NCBI RefSeq assembly: GCF_008973665.1
Contig: NZ_WACP01000019.1
Location: forward strand, 59,012-123,011
From: Paenibacillus tengchongensis
GTDB lineage: Bacteria; Bacillota; Bacilli; Paenibacillales; Paenibacillaceae
DNA length: 64,000 nucleotides
Reading direction: 5' to 3'
In this document: in pieces, positions 17,292 to 26,610 of the stretch
Layout of the letters: each line of letters starts with the position of its first letter
Position numbering within the stretch: position 1 is the stretch's first letter
Translations under genes and position numbers: made by a program
Notes under the pieces: model-generated
The model's database searches: none
The model's input: the letters and a program-made list of their open reading frames with translations, nothing else
Told to the model about the DNA's origin: nothing

Positions 17292-18263
17292 ATGAGCAGA
17301 AACAAAGAATACAGTAATCCGCTGATCGAGCAGCGTGCCGATCCGTGGGTGTATAAGCATAGCGACGGTTATTATTACTTTACCGCTTCGGTGCCGGAAT
17401 ATGACCGGATCGAAGTGCGCAGAGCCAAGACCATCGAAGGGCTGCGGGATGCCGAGCCGGCAGTAGCTTGGCGTAAATATGAGACCGGCCCGCTCAGTGC
17501 CAACATCTGGGCCCCGGAGATTCACTATATTGACGGCAAATGGTACATCTATTTTGCGGCAGCCCGCACTACCGAAACTAACGACGGGCTGTTCGATCAC
17601 CGGATGTTTGCGCTGGAGAATGAATCGGCCAATCCGCTGGAGGGCACCTGGACCGAGAAAGGCCAAGTCAAGACGGCCTGGGAATCCTTCGCCCTGGATG
17701 CTACCTCGTTCGAACATAAGGGTGTCCGCTATTATGTATGGGCGCAGAAGGACCCGGACATTCTCGGCAATTCCAATCTGTACATCTCGGAGATGAGCAA
17801 CCCCTGGACGCTCAAAGGCAAGCAGACGATGATCGCCACCCCGGAATACGAGTGGGAGAAAATCGGCTTTCTGGTCAACGAGGGCGCTGCGGTGCTGAAG
17901 CGGAACGGGCGTATCTTCATGAGCTTCTCGGGCAGTGCTACCGACCACAATTACTGCATGGGGCTGCTCTATGCCGATGAGGACAGCGATCTGCTTGATG
18001 CTGCATCGTGGACCAAGCTGCCGGAGCCGGTATTCCAGACCTCCGAGGAGAACGGGCAATATGGCCCGGGCCACAACAGCTTCACCGTCAATGAAGACGG
18101 GGAGGATGTGCTGATCTATCACTGCCGCAATTATAAGGAGATTACCGGCGATCCGCTCTATGACCCGAACCGTCACACCCGTGCGCAGGTGCTGGGCTGG
18201 AACGAGGACGGCACTCCGCATTTCGGCGTTCCAGTGAAGGACAGCCGCAAGCAGGGCGAATAA
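17292..18263 (+). CDS. GH43 family glycosidase (arabinofuranosidase/xylosidase type)
   Basis: A 323-residue five-bladed beta-propeller enzyme. The three GH43 acidic residues are visible: Asp17 in RADPWV (base), Asp136 in ALDATSFE (pKa modulator) and Glu197 in VNEGAAVL (acid), together with WAPEIHYIDGKWYIYFAA. No signal peptide, so it is probably cytoplasmic. It is the last gene of the importer operon. Arabinan-oligosaccharide or arabinoxylan debranching is likely from context; the exact substrate cannot be read from sequence. AAAGGAGAAACC gives the ribosome site. Confidence 0.88.
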   Translation: MSRNKEYSNPLIEQRADPWVYKHSDGYYYFTASVPEYDRIEVRRAKTIEGLRDAEPAVAWRKYETGPLSANIWAPEIHYIDGKWYIYFAAARTTETNDGLFDHRMFALENESANPLEGTWTEKGQVKTAWESFALDATSFEHKGVRYYVWAQKDPDILGNSNLYISEMSNPWTLKGKQTMIATPEYEWEKIGFLVNEGAAVLKRNGRIFMSFSGSATDHNYCMGLLYADEDSDLLDAASWTKLPEPVFQTSEENGQYGPGHNSFTVNEDGEDVLIYHCRNYKEITGDPLYDPNRHTRAQVLGWNEDGTPHFGVPVKDSRKQGE

Positions 18264-18304
18264 TATCAGGGCTAACTGGATATAACAACGGGAGAAACAA
18301 AAAG

Positions 18305-18353
18305 AGAGGGCTGTATACACGCTTAGTCTAGTGTGCGGTACAGCCCTCTTTGG
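18305..18353 (+). terminator. Terminator of the arabinoside importer operon
   Basis: An 11-bp perfect stem AGAGGGCTGTA (18305-18315) with 18339-18349, an inner four-pair stem in the loop, then TTTGG. The T-tract is short. Confidence 0.7.
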
Positions 18354-18382
18354 CCTGTATTTTGAAAAGTTCGAATAAATAC

Positions 18383-18420
18383 AAAAAATTAGAGGCCGAT
18401 TTCTATTTAGCCTCTAATTT
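18383..18420 (-). terminator. Terminator of the AraC regulator gene
   Basis: Read on the minus strand, an 11-bp perfect stem (18410-18420 with 18386-18396, 13-base loop) is followed by a T-run (18383-18388). It lies about 60 bases after the AraC stop and converges with the importer-operon terminator. Confidence 0.8.
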
Positions 18421-18477
18421 GCATTTACCTATTGCATATAGTGCTAGGGGTTCCAACTTTGCGGCTTAGGGTGTGGC

Positions 18478-19332
18478 TTATTCATAGAACAGCAGCCGCT
18501 TGGCATAAGCGTTCCGGTACTCCGACGGGGTCAGGCCGACGATTTTCTTGAACGATTTCATGAAGTTGTGGGCATCCTTGTACCCCAGTTCCTGCGAGAC
18601 TTCGGTAATATTGCGGTTCGTATCGGTAAGCAGAAATTTGGCCAGCTCCATCCGCTGCTGCAAAATATACTGCTTCAGGGAGGTCCCGGAAATGGTTGTG
18701 AACAGATGGGAGAGATACTTCTCGTTGTAGCCGAAATAGTCGGCGATTTGCGCAACCTTGATCTGCTGGCTGCGGCTCCATTTAATATAATCGACGATAT
18801 CGTTATAAAGCTGCTCCTGCTTCGCCTTCCGCGGGAATTGCTGCACACTGTGGAAGACCTGGCTGTACAGCTCACACAGCACGGACGTAGTCATATAATT
18901 GTTCAGCGTTTTTTGGTTATAACCGCGCACGCAATCCTGAAGCTGCTTCATCAAGACAATGATTTTCTCCGGACTCTTCAGCGCACCGTATTGCGGCAAA
19001 ATCAGCTTGTACTCTTCCGGTTCGCCCGGCATTGCGGCCAGATCCAGGCGGCAGACCTTATCCGGCGACCTGAAATGCAGCCAGTAGAAGCTGCAGGCCG
19101 AGGCCTGGAACCCGTATTGCCGCGTATGGGGAGGCAGAAGCAGATATTCTCCGGGGGCTACGGTAAAATGCTGCTGATCTCCGGCGAGATAAAGCATGCC
19201 TTCAGTCATCACGATCAATTCATAATCGAGCAGAATTCTGCTCATATGGATCCAATCGGCGCCGGGAGCGAGAAATTTGCCCGTAATCTCCAGTTCCACC
19301 GGTGTCTCCACTTTCAGCTCATAGGCAATCAT
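18478..19332 (-). CDS. AraC-family regulator with N-terminal cupin domain
   Basis: A 284-residue regulator. The N-terminal half is a cupin-like sensor (LDYELIVMTEGMLYLAGDQQHFTVAPGEYLLLPP). The C-terminal 100 residues carry two helix-turn-helix units (KVAQIADYFGYNEKYLSHLF and NITEVSQELGYKDAHNFMKSFKK). A GAGGGGGA ribosome site precedes the ATG. It sits between the importer operon and the GH127 gene, so control of one or both by an arabinoside is likely. Confidence 0.88.
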   Translation of the reverse strand: MIAYELKVETPVELEITGKFLAPGADWIHMSRILLDYELIVMTEGMLYLAGDQQHFTVAPGEYLLLPPHTRQYGFQASACSFYWLHFRSPDKVCRLDLAAMPGEPEEYKLILPQYGALKSPEKIIVLMKQLQDCVRGYNQKTLNNYMTTSVLCELYSQVFHSVQQFPRKAKQEQLYNDIVDYIKWSRSQQIKVAQIADYFGYNEKYLSHLFTTISGTSLKQYILQQRMELAKFLLTDTNRNITEVSQELGYKDAHNFMKSFKKIVGLTPSEYRNAYAKRLLFYE

Positions 19333-19430
19333 TGCCCGTCCCCCTCTGCCTGATAGTTCTGGTCAGCTTCATTCAGTATAAGCACAGCCAGCCGCATGTT
19401 CAATCCCGCCAGGAAATACATCTTCTGCCT

Positions 19431-19472
19431 AAAAAGGCTGCTCCGGCGCAGCCTTGCCGCGGCCGGAGCAGC
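19431..19472 (-). terminator. Terminator of the GH127 gene
   Basis: An 11-bp GC-rich stem (19462-19472 with 19437-19447), followed on the minus strand by CTTTTT. It begins about 30 bases after the GH127 stop. Confidence 0.85.
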
Positions 19473-19498
19473 TTCAGTCTTAAGCTGATAAGCTCAGG

Positions 19499-22081
19499 CT
19501 ATGCCTGGACAATTTCAACCGTATAATCCCGGCTGGCTTCCTGGTCTTCCGCCTTAACGGCAATGTGCAGCTTTGTCTCGCTGCTGCTCAGGAGAACCTC
19601 GCGCGGCAGTGAATCTTCAATCAGCACACCGCCGACATACACTAAGGCGTTCTTATGCTGCGGGGCAGCTTTCAATGTAAGCCGGCCGGTGCCGGCCGGA
19701 ACGGTAAGCGTATAGACCGGATGTTCTCCGGAGAAGGCGGGTGACAGCATGCCGGAGCTGAAATCCAGCGTCTGCAGCTCGGCATTGCCGTCAAAGCCGG
19801 TCATCATCCGCAGCAGATCGAAGATGCCGTTCTCCTGGCCGGGAATGACGAATTTGACCTCGACCTGCTCTTTGCCGCGGGTAAGGGCAGACGGAAGCGG
19901 GTACAGCTTCGTATAGAAGCTGCGCGGCTTGTCAGTGTGCAGCGTTTCGCTGACCAGCAGCTCACCGTCGATATAAATGGCGATATCCTTGCCGTTGCTG
20001 CCGGAGAAATAAGTGACGGACAGGAAATTGTCCTGCTCCGGCGCGGTTCTCATCCGATAGCTGAACCAGCCGCCTTGCTCCGCTTTGCGGATATTGTATC
20101 CGTCCCAGGTTGCCACGGTGGTGTTCTCGCCCCGGACGCCATGCTCCAGCTCATATTGATCGTTGCCGACAGGGATGCTGTCGAGGGTCGCGTCAGCTAC
20201 CCGCTGAGCCAGCTTGCTTTGCAGAAGATGCTGCTGCAGCTCGGGCGAATCAGCTTCGACCAGCCGCCAATAAATTCCGTATCGTTCGCTGTGCTGCTTA
20301 TAATGCGGGGTGAAGACCAGCCGCTGGTCTTCATCCGTACCGCGCAGCGTGAAGACCAGTCCGTCTTCGGCCTGCACCAGATGCGCAGCAAAGTCCGCCA
20401 GCCATTCCTCCGGAGCGGTCTTAAGGGTGAGGAAATCCTTCACCAGCATGTTCCGCGTCGGAACGCTGACATCTACACCGGTTGCCGACACCGCCATATC
20501 CTCCTGCCCGAGTGCTGCGCTAAGAACTGCCGGGCCGTACTTAAAGGCCACGACATTCGGCGCGTCCGGCAGGGTGTAATAGGCCGGCTTCATCGGCAAG
20601 CGGAGTGTCAGGCTGTCGCCTTCAGCCCACACCCGGGTCAGTACGGCGTACCGCCCGTCCAGCGCGAACTTTGCCGGGTTGCCGTTCAGCAGCAGCTCGG
20701 GCTCTCCGGCCGTCCAGTCGGGAATCCGCAGCTTCAGGGCCAGCGGCTCTCCGGCCGCTTCCAGCCGTGCCACCTTGAGCTGCACCGTATCCTGATCGGG
20801 AAGGGCGGCGGTCTGTACCAGCTTCAGTCCATGCTCCTCCGACACCAGCACCGAGCTGATATACTGGTTCACATAGATGCCTGCCGCGTCATAGAAGTAG
20901 ATACTGTCGTTCAGCTTCGTGAAGCTCTCCATTCCCGTCCCCGTGCAGCACCAGAAATGCTCGAAGGGGGAGCTGTACACCTTGAAATAGCCGGTAGCCA
21001 TCGGCTGGAAATACATCGTCATTCCCGTGTGCGGATGCTGGGAGGAGAGAATGGCATTGATAAAGGTATTCTCATAGAAATCGGCGTATTTCACATCTCC
21101 GGTCAGCTTGAACAGCTCACGGGACAGCTTCAGCATGTTGTAGCTGTTGCAGGTCTCAGCGGTAAAATTCGAGCGCTCGCAGTCAAGAGAATCGGGATCG
21201 CCGAAATGCTCCCACTCGCTGTTGCCGCCGGTAATATAGCTGTGGTGGTTGACGACCATGTCCCAGAACTGCTGTGCGGCTTCCAGGTAGAAGACCTCAC
21301 TCTCGCCAAGCACCCGGTACCGGTTCAGTGCGCCGATGAATTTCGGGATCGTCGTGTTGGCGTGCTTGCCTTTCAGAATATCCTTGCCGCCCTGGACCGG
21401 AGTGAAGAGGCTCAGTTCATCGAAGCAATGGGCGGCGTGCAGGTGCTGCTCGCTGCCGGTGAGCTTGTACAGATCGTACAGGCAATCGTTCATCCCGCCG
21501 TATTCCACGGCCAGCACCTGGGCCTGCAGCTCAGGCGACCAGGCGGAAGCTCTGCGGTAGACCCAGTCCCCCAGCTTGCCCACCGTTTGGAGAGCGGTTT
21601 CATTTGACGTAGCGGAATATACGGCAATCAGCCCGGAGATAATCTTATGCATCGTGTACCAGGGCACCCATGCCGGCTGCCGGTTCTCCACGTTGTCGAA
21701 CAGCCTCTCGGGAAAGGCCGACAAATATCCGTTGTCGTGCTGGCAAAGGGCCAACTCTGACACCAGATACTTTATTCTGAGGGCGATCTCGTCATCGCCG
21801 GAGCCCGAGTACGCCTGAGCCAGCGCAGCGAGATAATGTCCCAGTGTATGGCCGCGGATTTCGGTATTCTCCCAGCCGGGATATTTGTCCTTCTTGGGGG
21901 CAAGGCCGCGGGTCTCGCGGAAGCCGGCCAGCAGCCGGTCAGGGTCATAGCTTTTGAGATAGGCTATCTCCTTGGCGAAGGCATTGCCGAAATAAGGGTC
22001 GCTAACCTGTACCTGATCCATGCGGAAATCTTTGATTGCGCTGCGTTCCGCCGCCAGCTGCGGGGTTGTGCCAACAGGCAT
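19499..22081 (-). CDS. GH127 (DUF1680) beta-L-arabinofuranosidase with C-terminal beta domains
   Basis: An 860-residue protein. The (alpha/alpha)6 catalytic domain of GH127/DUF1680 fills about the first 630 residues. The zinc-cysteine site of the family is seen as AETC (Glu309, Cys311) and WCC (Cys378, Cys379); in characterised members one of these cysteines is the nucleophile. A C-terminal extension carries a galactose-binding-like part (EHGVRGENTTVATWDGYNIRKAEQGGWFSYRM) and a cadherin-like beta domain (SPAFSGEHPVYTLTVPAGTGRLTLKAAP). No signal peptide. Such enzymes remove beta-L-arabinofuranose from plant hydroxyproline-rich glycoproteins or related glycans. It has its own terminator. Confidence 0.88.
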   Translation of the reverse strand: MPVGTTPQLAAERSAIKDFRMDQVQVSDPYFGNAFAKEIAYLKSYDPDRLLAGFRETRGLAPKKDKYPGWENTEIRGHTLGHYLAALAQAYSGSGDDEIALRIKYLVSELALCQHDNGYLSAFPERLFDNVENRQPAWVPWYTMHKIISGLIAVYSATSNETALQTVGKLGDWVYRRASAWSPELQAQVLAVEYGGMNDCLYDLYKLTGSEQHLHAAHCFDELSLFTPVQGGKDILKGKHANTTIPKFIGALNRYRVLGESEVFYLEAAQQFWDMVVNHHSYITGGNSEWEHFGDPDSLDCERSNFTAETCNSYNMLKLSRELFKLTGDVKYADFYENTFINAILSSQHPHTGMTMYFQPMATGYFKVYSSPFEHFWCCTGTGMESFTKLNDSIYFYDAAGIYVNQYISSVLVSEEHGLKLVQTAALPDQDTVQLKVARLEAAGEPLALKLRIPDWTAGEPELLLNGNPAKFALDGRYAVLTRVWAEGDSLTLRLPMKPAYYTLPDAPNVVAFKYGPAVLSAALGQEDMAVSATGVDVSVPTRNMLVKDFLTLKTAPEEWLADFAAHLVQAEDGLVFTLRGTDEDQRLVFTPHYKQHSERYGIYWRLVEADSPELQQHLLQSKLAQRVADATLDSIPVGNDQYELEHGVRGENTTVATWDGYNIRKAEQGGWFSYRMRTAPEQDNFLSVTYFSGSNGKDIAIYIDGELLVSETLHTDKPRSFYTKLYPLPSALTRGKEQVEVKFVIPGQENGIFDLLRMMTGFDGNAELQTLDFSSGMLSPAFSGEHPVYTLTVPAGTGRLTLKAAPQHKNALVYVGGVLIEDSLPREVLLSSSETKLHIAVKAEDQEASRDYTVEIVQA

Positions 22082-22170
22082 ATTTTCATCACCAGTCCTA
22101 TGTGTATTTAGTGCCGTCTAGGCAAGATCTATTACATAAATAAGCCTATAGATAAAGTGTTTTGGCGTAA

Positions 22171-22200
22171 ATAGCGGAGTGATTGAATAAGTGTAAAAAG
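22171..22200 (-). promoter_or_regulatory. Possible promoter of the GH127 gene
   Basis: On the minus strand TTTACA, an 18-base spacer and TATTTA lie about 90 bases before the GH127 start. The boxes resemble those of the two cre promoters in the locus, but no cre match is present here. The remainder of 22082-22285 holds nothing else that I can recognise. Confidence 0.4.
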
Positions 22201-22287
22201 GTTAGATGCCGACACGGCGAACTGGCGGGGTGCAGGCAGTGACGCGCAAAGTTCAGCCGCATATCAGCATCGGATCGGGCTATGCCC

Positions 22288-22325
22288 AAAAAAGCGCTCC
22301 TTCAGCCGTAAGGCAAAGAGCGCTT
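22288..22325 (-). terminator. Terminator of the secreted 175-residue protein gene
   Basis: AAGCGCTC and GAGCGCTT pair across an 18-base loop, and the minus strand continues with TTTTTT. It lies about 20 bases after the stop at 22342. Confidence 0.8.
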
Positions 22326-22341
22326 GCTGCAGCTTATGAAA

Positions 22342-22869
22342 TCAGGGTGTGTACTGCTGAACGATCAAGACGATCTGGCCATCCTTGACAGTGACATGGT
22401 ACGGGGATTGGCTCAGGTCAATAATATCCTTCTTGGCAAATTCGCCGGTGAACTTGGCCAGTGAGATCTCTTCGTTCCAGTTAATATCAAGATCCTCTAG
22501 CTTGCCGGTGCGGTCATAGATTTGCATAACCACCTGGGCGTCCGGCGATACCGGGTAAGAGGAAAGCGTGTCGCTGTCATTGACGATATAGTAGCCGTCC
22601 GGTGTGCCGCCCAGCTCCGCTGCACTTTCCGGATCACGCTCTGCGAAGATTGCGTCGGCTGCGGGACCTTCATACCAGCCGATTTCATCGGCGGTGAGGA
22701 CAAGCTTCTGATCCTGGGACTTCAATGAGTCGATGTACACAGTAAATTCACGCGCGGAATCCCCGCTTTGCGCTTCCGCCCGCGTCAGCTCCGTACTTGC
22801 CGTTGAGGCGAGGGAAAGGCTCAGCAGAAGCAGTGCGGGCAGCACATAGGCAGATCTTTTTCGGTTCAT
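22342..22869 (-). CDS. Secreted protein of unknown function
   Basis: A 175-residue protein with a signal peptide (MNRKRSAYVLPALLLLSLSL, cleavage near residue 30). The mature part begins with a polar stretch and has REFTVYIDSLKSQDQKLVLTADEIGWYEG, then YYIVNDSDTLSSYPVSPDAQVVMQIYD and a C-terminal TVKDGQIVLIVQQYTP strand. The start at 22869 has AAGGGGG nine bases upstream; an ATG at 22890 lies upstream of the ribosome site and is rejected. I know similar unnamed secreted proteins of Bacillales but no function. It is divergent from the YhgE/Pip gene. Confidence 0.75.
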   Translation of the reverse strand: MNRKRSAYVLPALLLLSLSLASTASTELTRAEAQSGDSAREFTVYIDSLKSQDQKLVLTADEIGWYEGPAADAIFAERDPESAAELGGTPDGYYIVNDSDTLSSYPVSPDAQVVMQIYDRTGKLEDLDINWNEEISLAKFTGEFAKKDIIDLSQSPYHVTVKDGQIVLIVQQYTP

Positions 22870-23113
22870 GGTTGTTTTCCCCCTTGGCATAATTAATCAC
22901 GGACATTTAGGTCTATATACCTCTTTACCCCCTGCAGTCGTTCTCAAACGGGGATATACCTCTATTAACGAAGATCCGCAACAAATGTTGCAACGGATTT
23001 CTTCCTGTTGTTTCATTAGACGCCGTAGTCCTACCCTTTCCCTGCACGCAACAAATTGCGGCGCCCGGGGCATATTAAAATATCCCAATTCCGGTTCGGA
23101 GGTGACACTGCCT

Positions 23114-25768
23114 GTGGCAAACATTTGGAGGATTTACCGGCAGGACTGGTACAACCTGTTTAAAGCGCCGGTAGCGCTGCTGCTGGTCTGCGCATTGGTT
23201 GTGCTGCCATCCGTCTATGACTGGGTGAATGTGGCCGCGGTATGGGACCCTTACAGCAACACCTCGGGCATCCGGATCGCGGTGGCCAGTCTGGATGAAG
23301 GCGCTGTTATCGAAGGAAGGAAATTCAATATCGGAGAGCAGGTCATGGAGAGCCTGCACGGAAACAAGACGCTTGGCTGGACCTTTACGGATGAGAAGGC
23401 CGCTGAGAATGGCGTCCGGCGGGGCGACTATTATGCCAGCATTGTGATCCCGGCTGATTTCTCCCGCAAGCTGGCGGGAATCCTGGAGGGCCGGCTCGAG
23501 CGGCCGGAGCTCGATTATACCGTCAATGAGAAGATCAATGCCGTCGCCCCCAAAATCACAGCTAAAGGCGCTTCGACCATTTCCGCGCAAATCAGCGAGG
23601 GGTTCACGGAGGAAATCAGCCGTACGGTGCTGACCGCACTCCGCGAAGCCGACCGAGAGTTCCAGGCGGAGCTGCCGCTCATCCGCCGCGTAGAGCAGGG
23701 GTTGTTCACGCTGGAGGAGCATCTGCCGGAGCTGGAGTCAGCCGGAAGGCTGGTGATGGAGCTGCAGCGGCGGTGGCCGGAGATTGCCGGTGACGCGCAA
23801 GCCGTGGCCGCACTGACTGACCGGCTGCCGGAGCTGGAACGCGCCGGCCAGGCGGCGCAGGCGCTCGATGCCGGCTGGCCGCAGCTCAGTGCGGCTGCGG
23901 AGCATTTGCGCGGGCTGCAGGACAAGCTGCCCGCACTTCAGCAGGCGGCGGAGCTGACCGCCGCATTCAATACGCAATTCGGCCGCGTGGACGAATTGCT
24001 GGCCTCCGCTTCCGCCCGGCTGGCTGAAGCGGAGGCTGCTGTAGCGTCCGCCGCGGACAAGCTGCCGGACGCGGCGCAGTTCAGCGCTGCCGGGGAGCTG
24101 GAGCGGCAGCTGCAGGCGTACCTGGCGCAGCACGGCGACGCGTTCGCCGCTGTGCCTGAGGTGCTGCAGCAGAATCTGCGCCTGCTGCAGCAGACCGGGC
24201 ACGCGGCCGCTCTACTGGCCGGCCGCCTGGAGGGCGGCGCGGAGCCAGCCGCGCCGGAGCTGCGCAGCGCTTCCGCGAGCCTCGCGGCGGGCAGCGCTGC
24301 GCTCGGGGATGCGGCCGCGCTGCTGGCCGCAGTCAATGCGCTCGCGCCGGGCAGCGTGACCGGCGCGGAGCTGCAGGGCCTGGGCGCCGCGCAACAGCGC
24401 TACGGCGCGGGGGCGGAGCAGGCCGGCAGGCTGGCGGCCGGCCTGGAGCAGGGCGGCGCGCCGGCGGCCGCGCAGCTCGCCCGGTTCAGCGAGACCGCGC
24501 AGCAGGGTCTCGCGGCGCTGGAGCGGTTCGCCGCCGGATACAGCGGCCGGACGCAGCCGGAGCTGCGCCGCTCGCTCAGCCGGCTCACCGCCAGCGCGGC
24601 GGATTCCTCCGGCGCGTTGCAGGATGTGCCGCAGCAGCTCGCGGCTCTCGCGTCCCTCCTGGCCGAAGCGAAGGAGGCGATTGCCTTCGGCCAGAGCGGG
24701 CTGGCGGCGCTGCAGCAGCGCCTGCCCGGGGTCCGCAGCGGGCTGCAGGACGCTGCGGGCGGGATCACGGACAGGCTGGCTGCGCTGACCGGCTTGGTCA
24801 CGGATGTGCTGCCGCGCATCGAAAGCGGCCTGCCCGCCGCCGGAGAGGCGGTCCACCGCGCGGCCGTGTTCGCCCGCGAGGACCTGCCGGCGGTGGAGCA
24901 GCGGCTGCGCACGGCCGCGCAGCTGGTGGAGACCGGCCTGCCGCAGGCCGGCAAAGGCGTGACGCGCGCCGCCGGTATTGTGCGCGGCGACCTGCCGGCG
25001 CTGGAAGCCGCCGTGCACAAAGCGGCGGCCACGGTGCGCAGCGTGAAGAAAGAGGTGAATCTGGATGAACTCGCCCAGCTTCTTGGCGGAGACATCAAGA
25101 CCACCAGCGATTTCCTGGCGAATCCGGTGGAGCTGAAGGAACGCGCCCTGTATCCGATCCCTAACTACGGATCGGCGATGACCCCGTTCTATGTTGTGCT
25201 GTCCCTGTGGGTGGGCGGCACGCTGCTGGTATCGCTGCTGCGCACCACGGCGGATGCCGGTGGAACCCGCCGGCAGCTCTATTTCGGACGGCTGCTGACC
25301 TTTCTTACGATCGGCGTGCTGCAGGCGCTCGTTGCCTCACTGGGCAACTTGCTTATTCTGGGGGGATACGCCGCGGATCAAGCGTGGTTCGTGCTGTCTG
25401 CGCTGCTGATTAGCCTCGTGTTTGTGACCATCATCTATTCGCTGGTCGCCGTGTTCGGCAATATGGGCAAGGGCATCGCCATCATATTTATGGTGCTGCA
25501 GTTCTCCAGCTCGGGCGGTACGTTTCCGGTCAGCACTACCGGCCGCTTTTTTCAGACGCTGCATCCATTCATGCCCTTTACGTATGCGATCAGTCTGATG
25601 CGGGAAACGGTGGGCGGCATTCTGCCTGAGGTGGCGGTGCGCGATGCGCTGCTGCTGATCCTCTTCGGTCTGCTGGCCCTGCTGCTGGCCCTTACGCTGC
25701 AAAAGCCGCTCGAGCCTTATATCCGCAGAGCTGCCGAGCGGGCGGAGAAATCGGGGCTGATCTCTTGA
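23114..25768 (+). CDS. YhgE/Pip family membrane protein
   Basis: An 884-residue protein of the YhgE/Pip family (phage infection protein, also the membrane-anchor type in type VII secretion loci). One N-terminal membrane span (VALLLVCALVVLPSVYDWVNV), a long extracytoplasmic region, then five spans at the C-terminus (from FYVVLSLWVGGTLLVSLL on). The middle, about 23,700-25,050, is a very GC- and Ala/Leu/Glu-rich heptad-like segment with many near-repeats, probably a long coiled coil. GTG 23114 is chosen because GGAGGTGA lies eight bases before it and MANIWRIYRQDWYNLFK is the family opening; the frame is open further upstream to 22868 but overlaps the divergent gene. Confidence 0.85.
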   Translation: MANIWRIYRQDWYNLFKAPVALLLVCALVVLPSVYDWVNVAAVWDPYSNTSGIRIAVASLDEGAVIEGRKFNIGEQVMESLHGNKTLGWTFTDEKAAENGVRRGDYYASIVIPADFSRKLAGILEGRLERPELDYTVNEKINAVAPKITAKGASTISAQISEGFTEEISRTVLTALREADREFQAELPLIRRVEQGLFTLEEHLPELESAGRLVMELQRRWPEIAGDAQAVAALTDRLPELERAGQAAQALDAGWPQLSAAAEHLRGLQDKLPALQQAAELTAAFNTQFGRVDELLASASARLAEAEAAVASAADKLPDAAQFSAAGELERQLQAYLAQHGDAFAAVPEVLQQNLRLLQQTGHAAALLAGRLEGGAEPAAPELRSASASLAAGSAALGDAAALLAAVNALAPGSVTGAELQGLGAAQQRYGAGAEQAGRLAAGLEQGGAPAAAQLARFSETAQQGLAALERFAAGYSGRTQPELRRSLSRLTASAADSSGALQDVPQQLAALASLLAEAKEAIAFGQSGLAALQQRLPGVRSGLQDAAGGITDRLAALTGLVTDVLPRIESGLPAAGEAVHRAAVFAREDLPAVEQRLRTAAQLVETGLPQAGKGVTRAAGIVRGDLPALEAAVHKAAATVRSVKKEVNLDELAQLLGGDIKTTSDFLANPVELKERALYPIPNYGSAMTPFYVVLSLWVGGTLLVSLLRTTADAGGTRRQLYFGRLLTFLTIGVLQALVASLGNLLILGGYAADQAWFVLSALLISLVFVTIIYSLVAVFGNMGKGIAIIFMVLQFSSSGGTFPVSTTGRFFQTLHPFMPFTYAISLMRETVGGILPEVAVRDALLLILFGLLALLLALTLQKPLEPYIRRAAERAEKSGLIS

Positions 25769-25837
25769 TGAACGGGCTGCCTGTTATTGGTATAATAGGC
25801 ACATGCCATCATTAATTTATGTCAAGGGAGCGCAATC

Positions 25838-26500
25838 ATGACAGATTCCAGCGTAAAGTCCGGCAAGGTTATTTTGTTTCAGGGCGACTCGATTACAGAC
25901 GGCAACCGCGGACGCGATCTCGATCCGAACCACATTCTCGGGCACAGCTATGCCTATATCATCGGCGCCAAGCTCGGCTTCGAACGGGCAGAGGAGGGGC
26001 TGACCGTATACAACCGCGGCATCAGCGGCAACCGGATATCCGATTTGTATGCCCGGTGGAATGAGGATGCCATTTATCTTCAGCCGGATGTGCTCAGTAT
26101 CCTGATCGGAGTCAACGATCTGTGGCGGACGATGAAGGGGGAGCCGAGCGGCTGCACCGACCGTTTTGAACGGGCATACCGCCATGTGCTGGAGGAGACC
26201 CGCGAGGTGCTGCCGCAGACGAAGCTGGTGCTGTGCGAGCCGTTTATTCTTAATACAGGAGCCCCGGCGGAGGAATGGGAGGCGTGGCAGGAGCGGATCG
26301 CCCATTACCAGGAGGTGGTGCGCAGTCTGGCGCTGGAGTTCGGGACTGTGCATGTACCGCTGCAGGCTGCATTTAACGCCGCTGCGCAGAGAGCGTCCGC
26401 GTCCTACTGGATCTGGGATGGTGTCCATCCAACGTATGCCGGACATGAGCTGATTGCCAGAGAGTGGCTGAAGGCGGCAGAGAATAGCGGAATATTGTAA
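25838..26500 (+). CDS. SGNH/GDSL-type hydrolase
   Basis: A 220-residue serine hydrolase of the SGNH fold. Block I is QGDSITDG with Ser18, block III is VLSIL-IGVNDLW with the Asn, and block V is DGVHPTYAGHE with Asp194 and His197. No signal peptide. In gut and soil Firmicutes such proteins are often carbohydrate esterases (acetyl-xylan esterase type); an ester of a plant polysaccharide would fit the region, but this is inference. AAGGGAGCG precedes the ATG. Confidence 0.85.
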   Translation: MTDSSVKSGKVILFQGDSITDGNRGRDLDPNHILGHSYAYIIGAKLGFERAEEGLTVYNRGISGNRISDLYARWNEDAIYLQPDVLSILIGVNDLWRTMKGEPSGCTDRFERAYRHVLEETREVLPQTKLVLCEPFILNTGAPAEEWEAWQERIAHYQEVVRSLALEFGTVHVPLQAAFNAAAQRASASYWIWDGVHPTYAGHELIAREWLKAAENSGIL

Positions 26501-26539
26501 ATTGCGATTGTAAGAATAGCGAATTCGTGTTTAACATTG

Positions 26540-26585
26540 AATAGAGCAGCGACTCCACCCTAACGGGAGGATCGCTGCTCTATTT
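26540..26585 (+). terminator. Terminator-like hairpin after the SGNH hydrolase
   Basis: A 13-bp stem AATAGAGCAGCGA (26540-26552) with 26572-26584, plus an inner CTCC/GGAG stem. Only a weak T-tract follows; it may serve both converging genes. Confidence 0.6.
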
Positions 26586-26610
26586 GGGTTCACCGTATTA
26601 GACTGCTTAC

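Noticed and set aside
19937..21607. A 556-codon open frame on the plus strand
   Set aside because: Antisense to the GH127 gene, whose catalytic residues are intact; composition is shadow-like.
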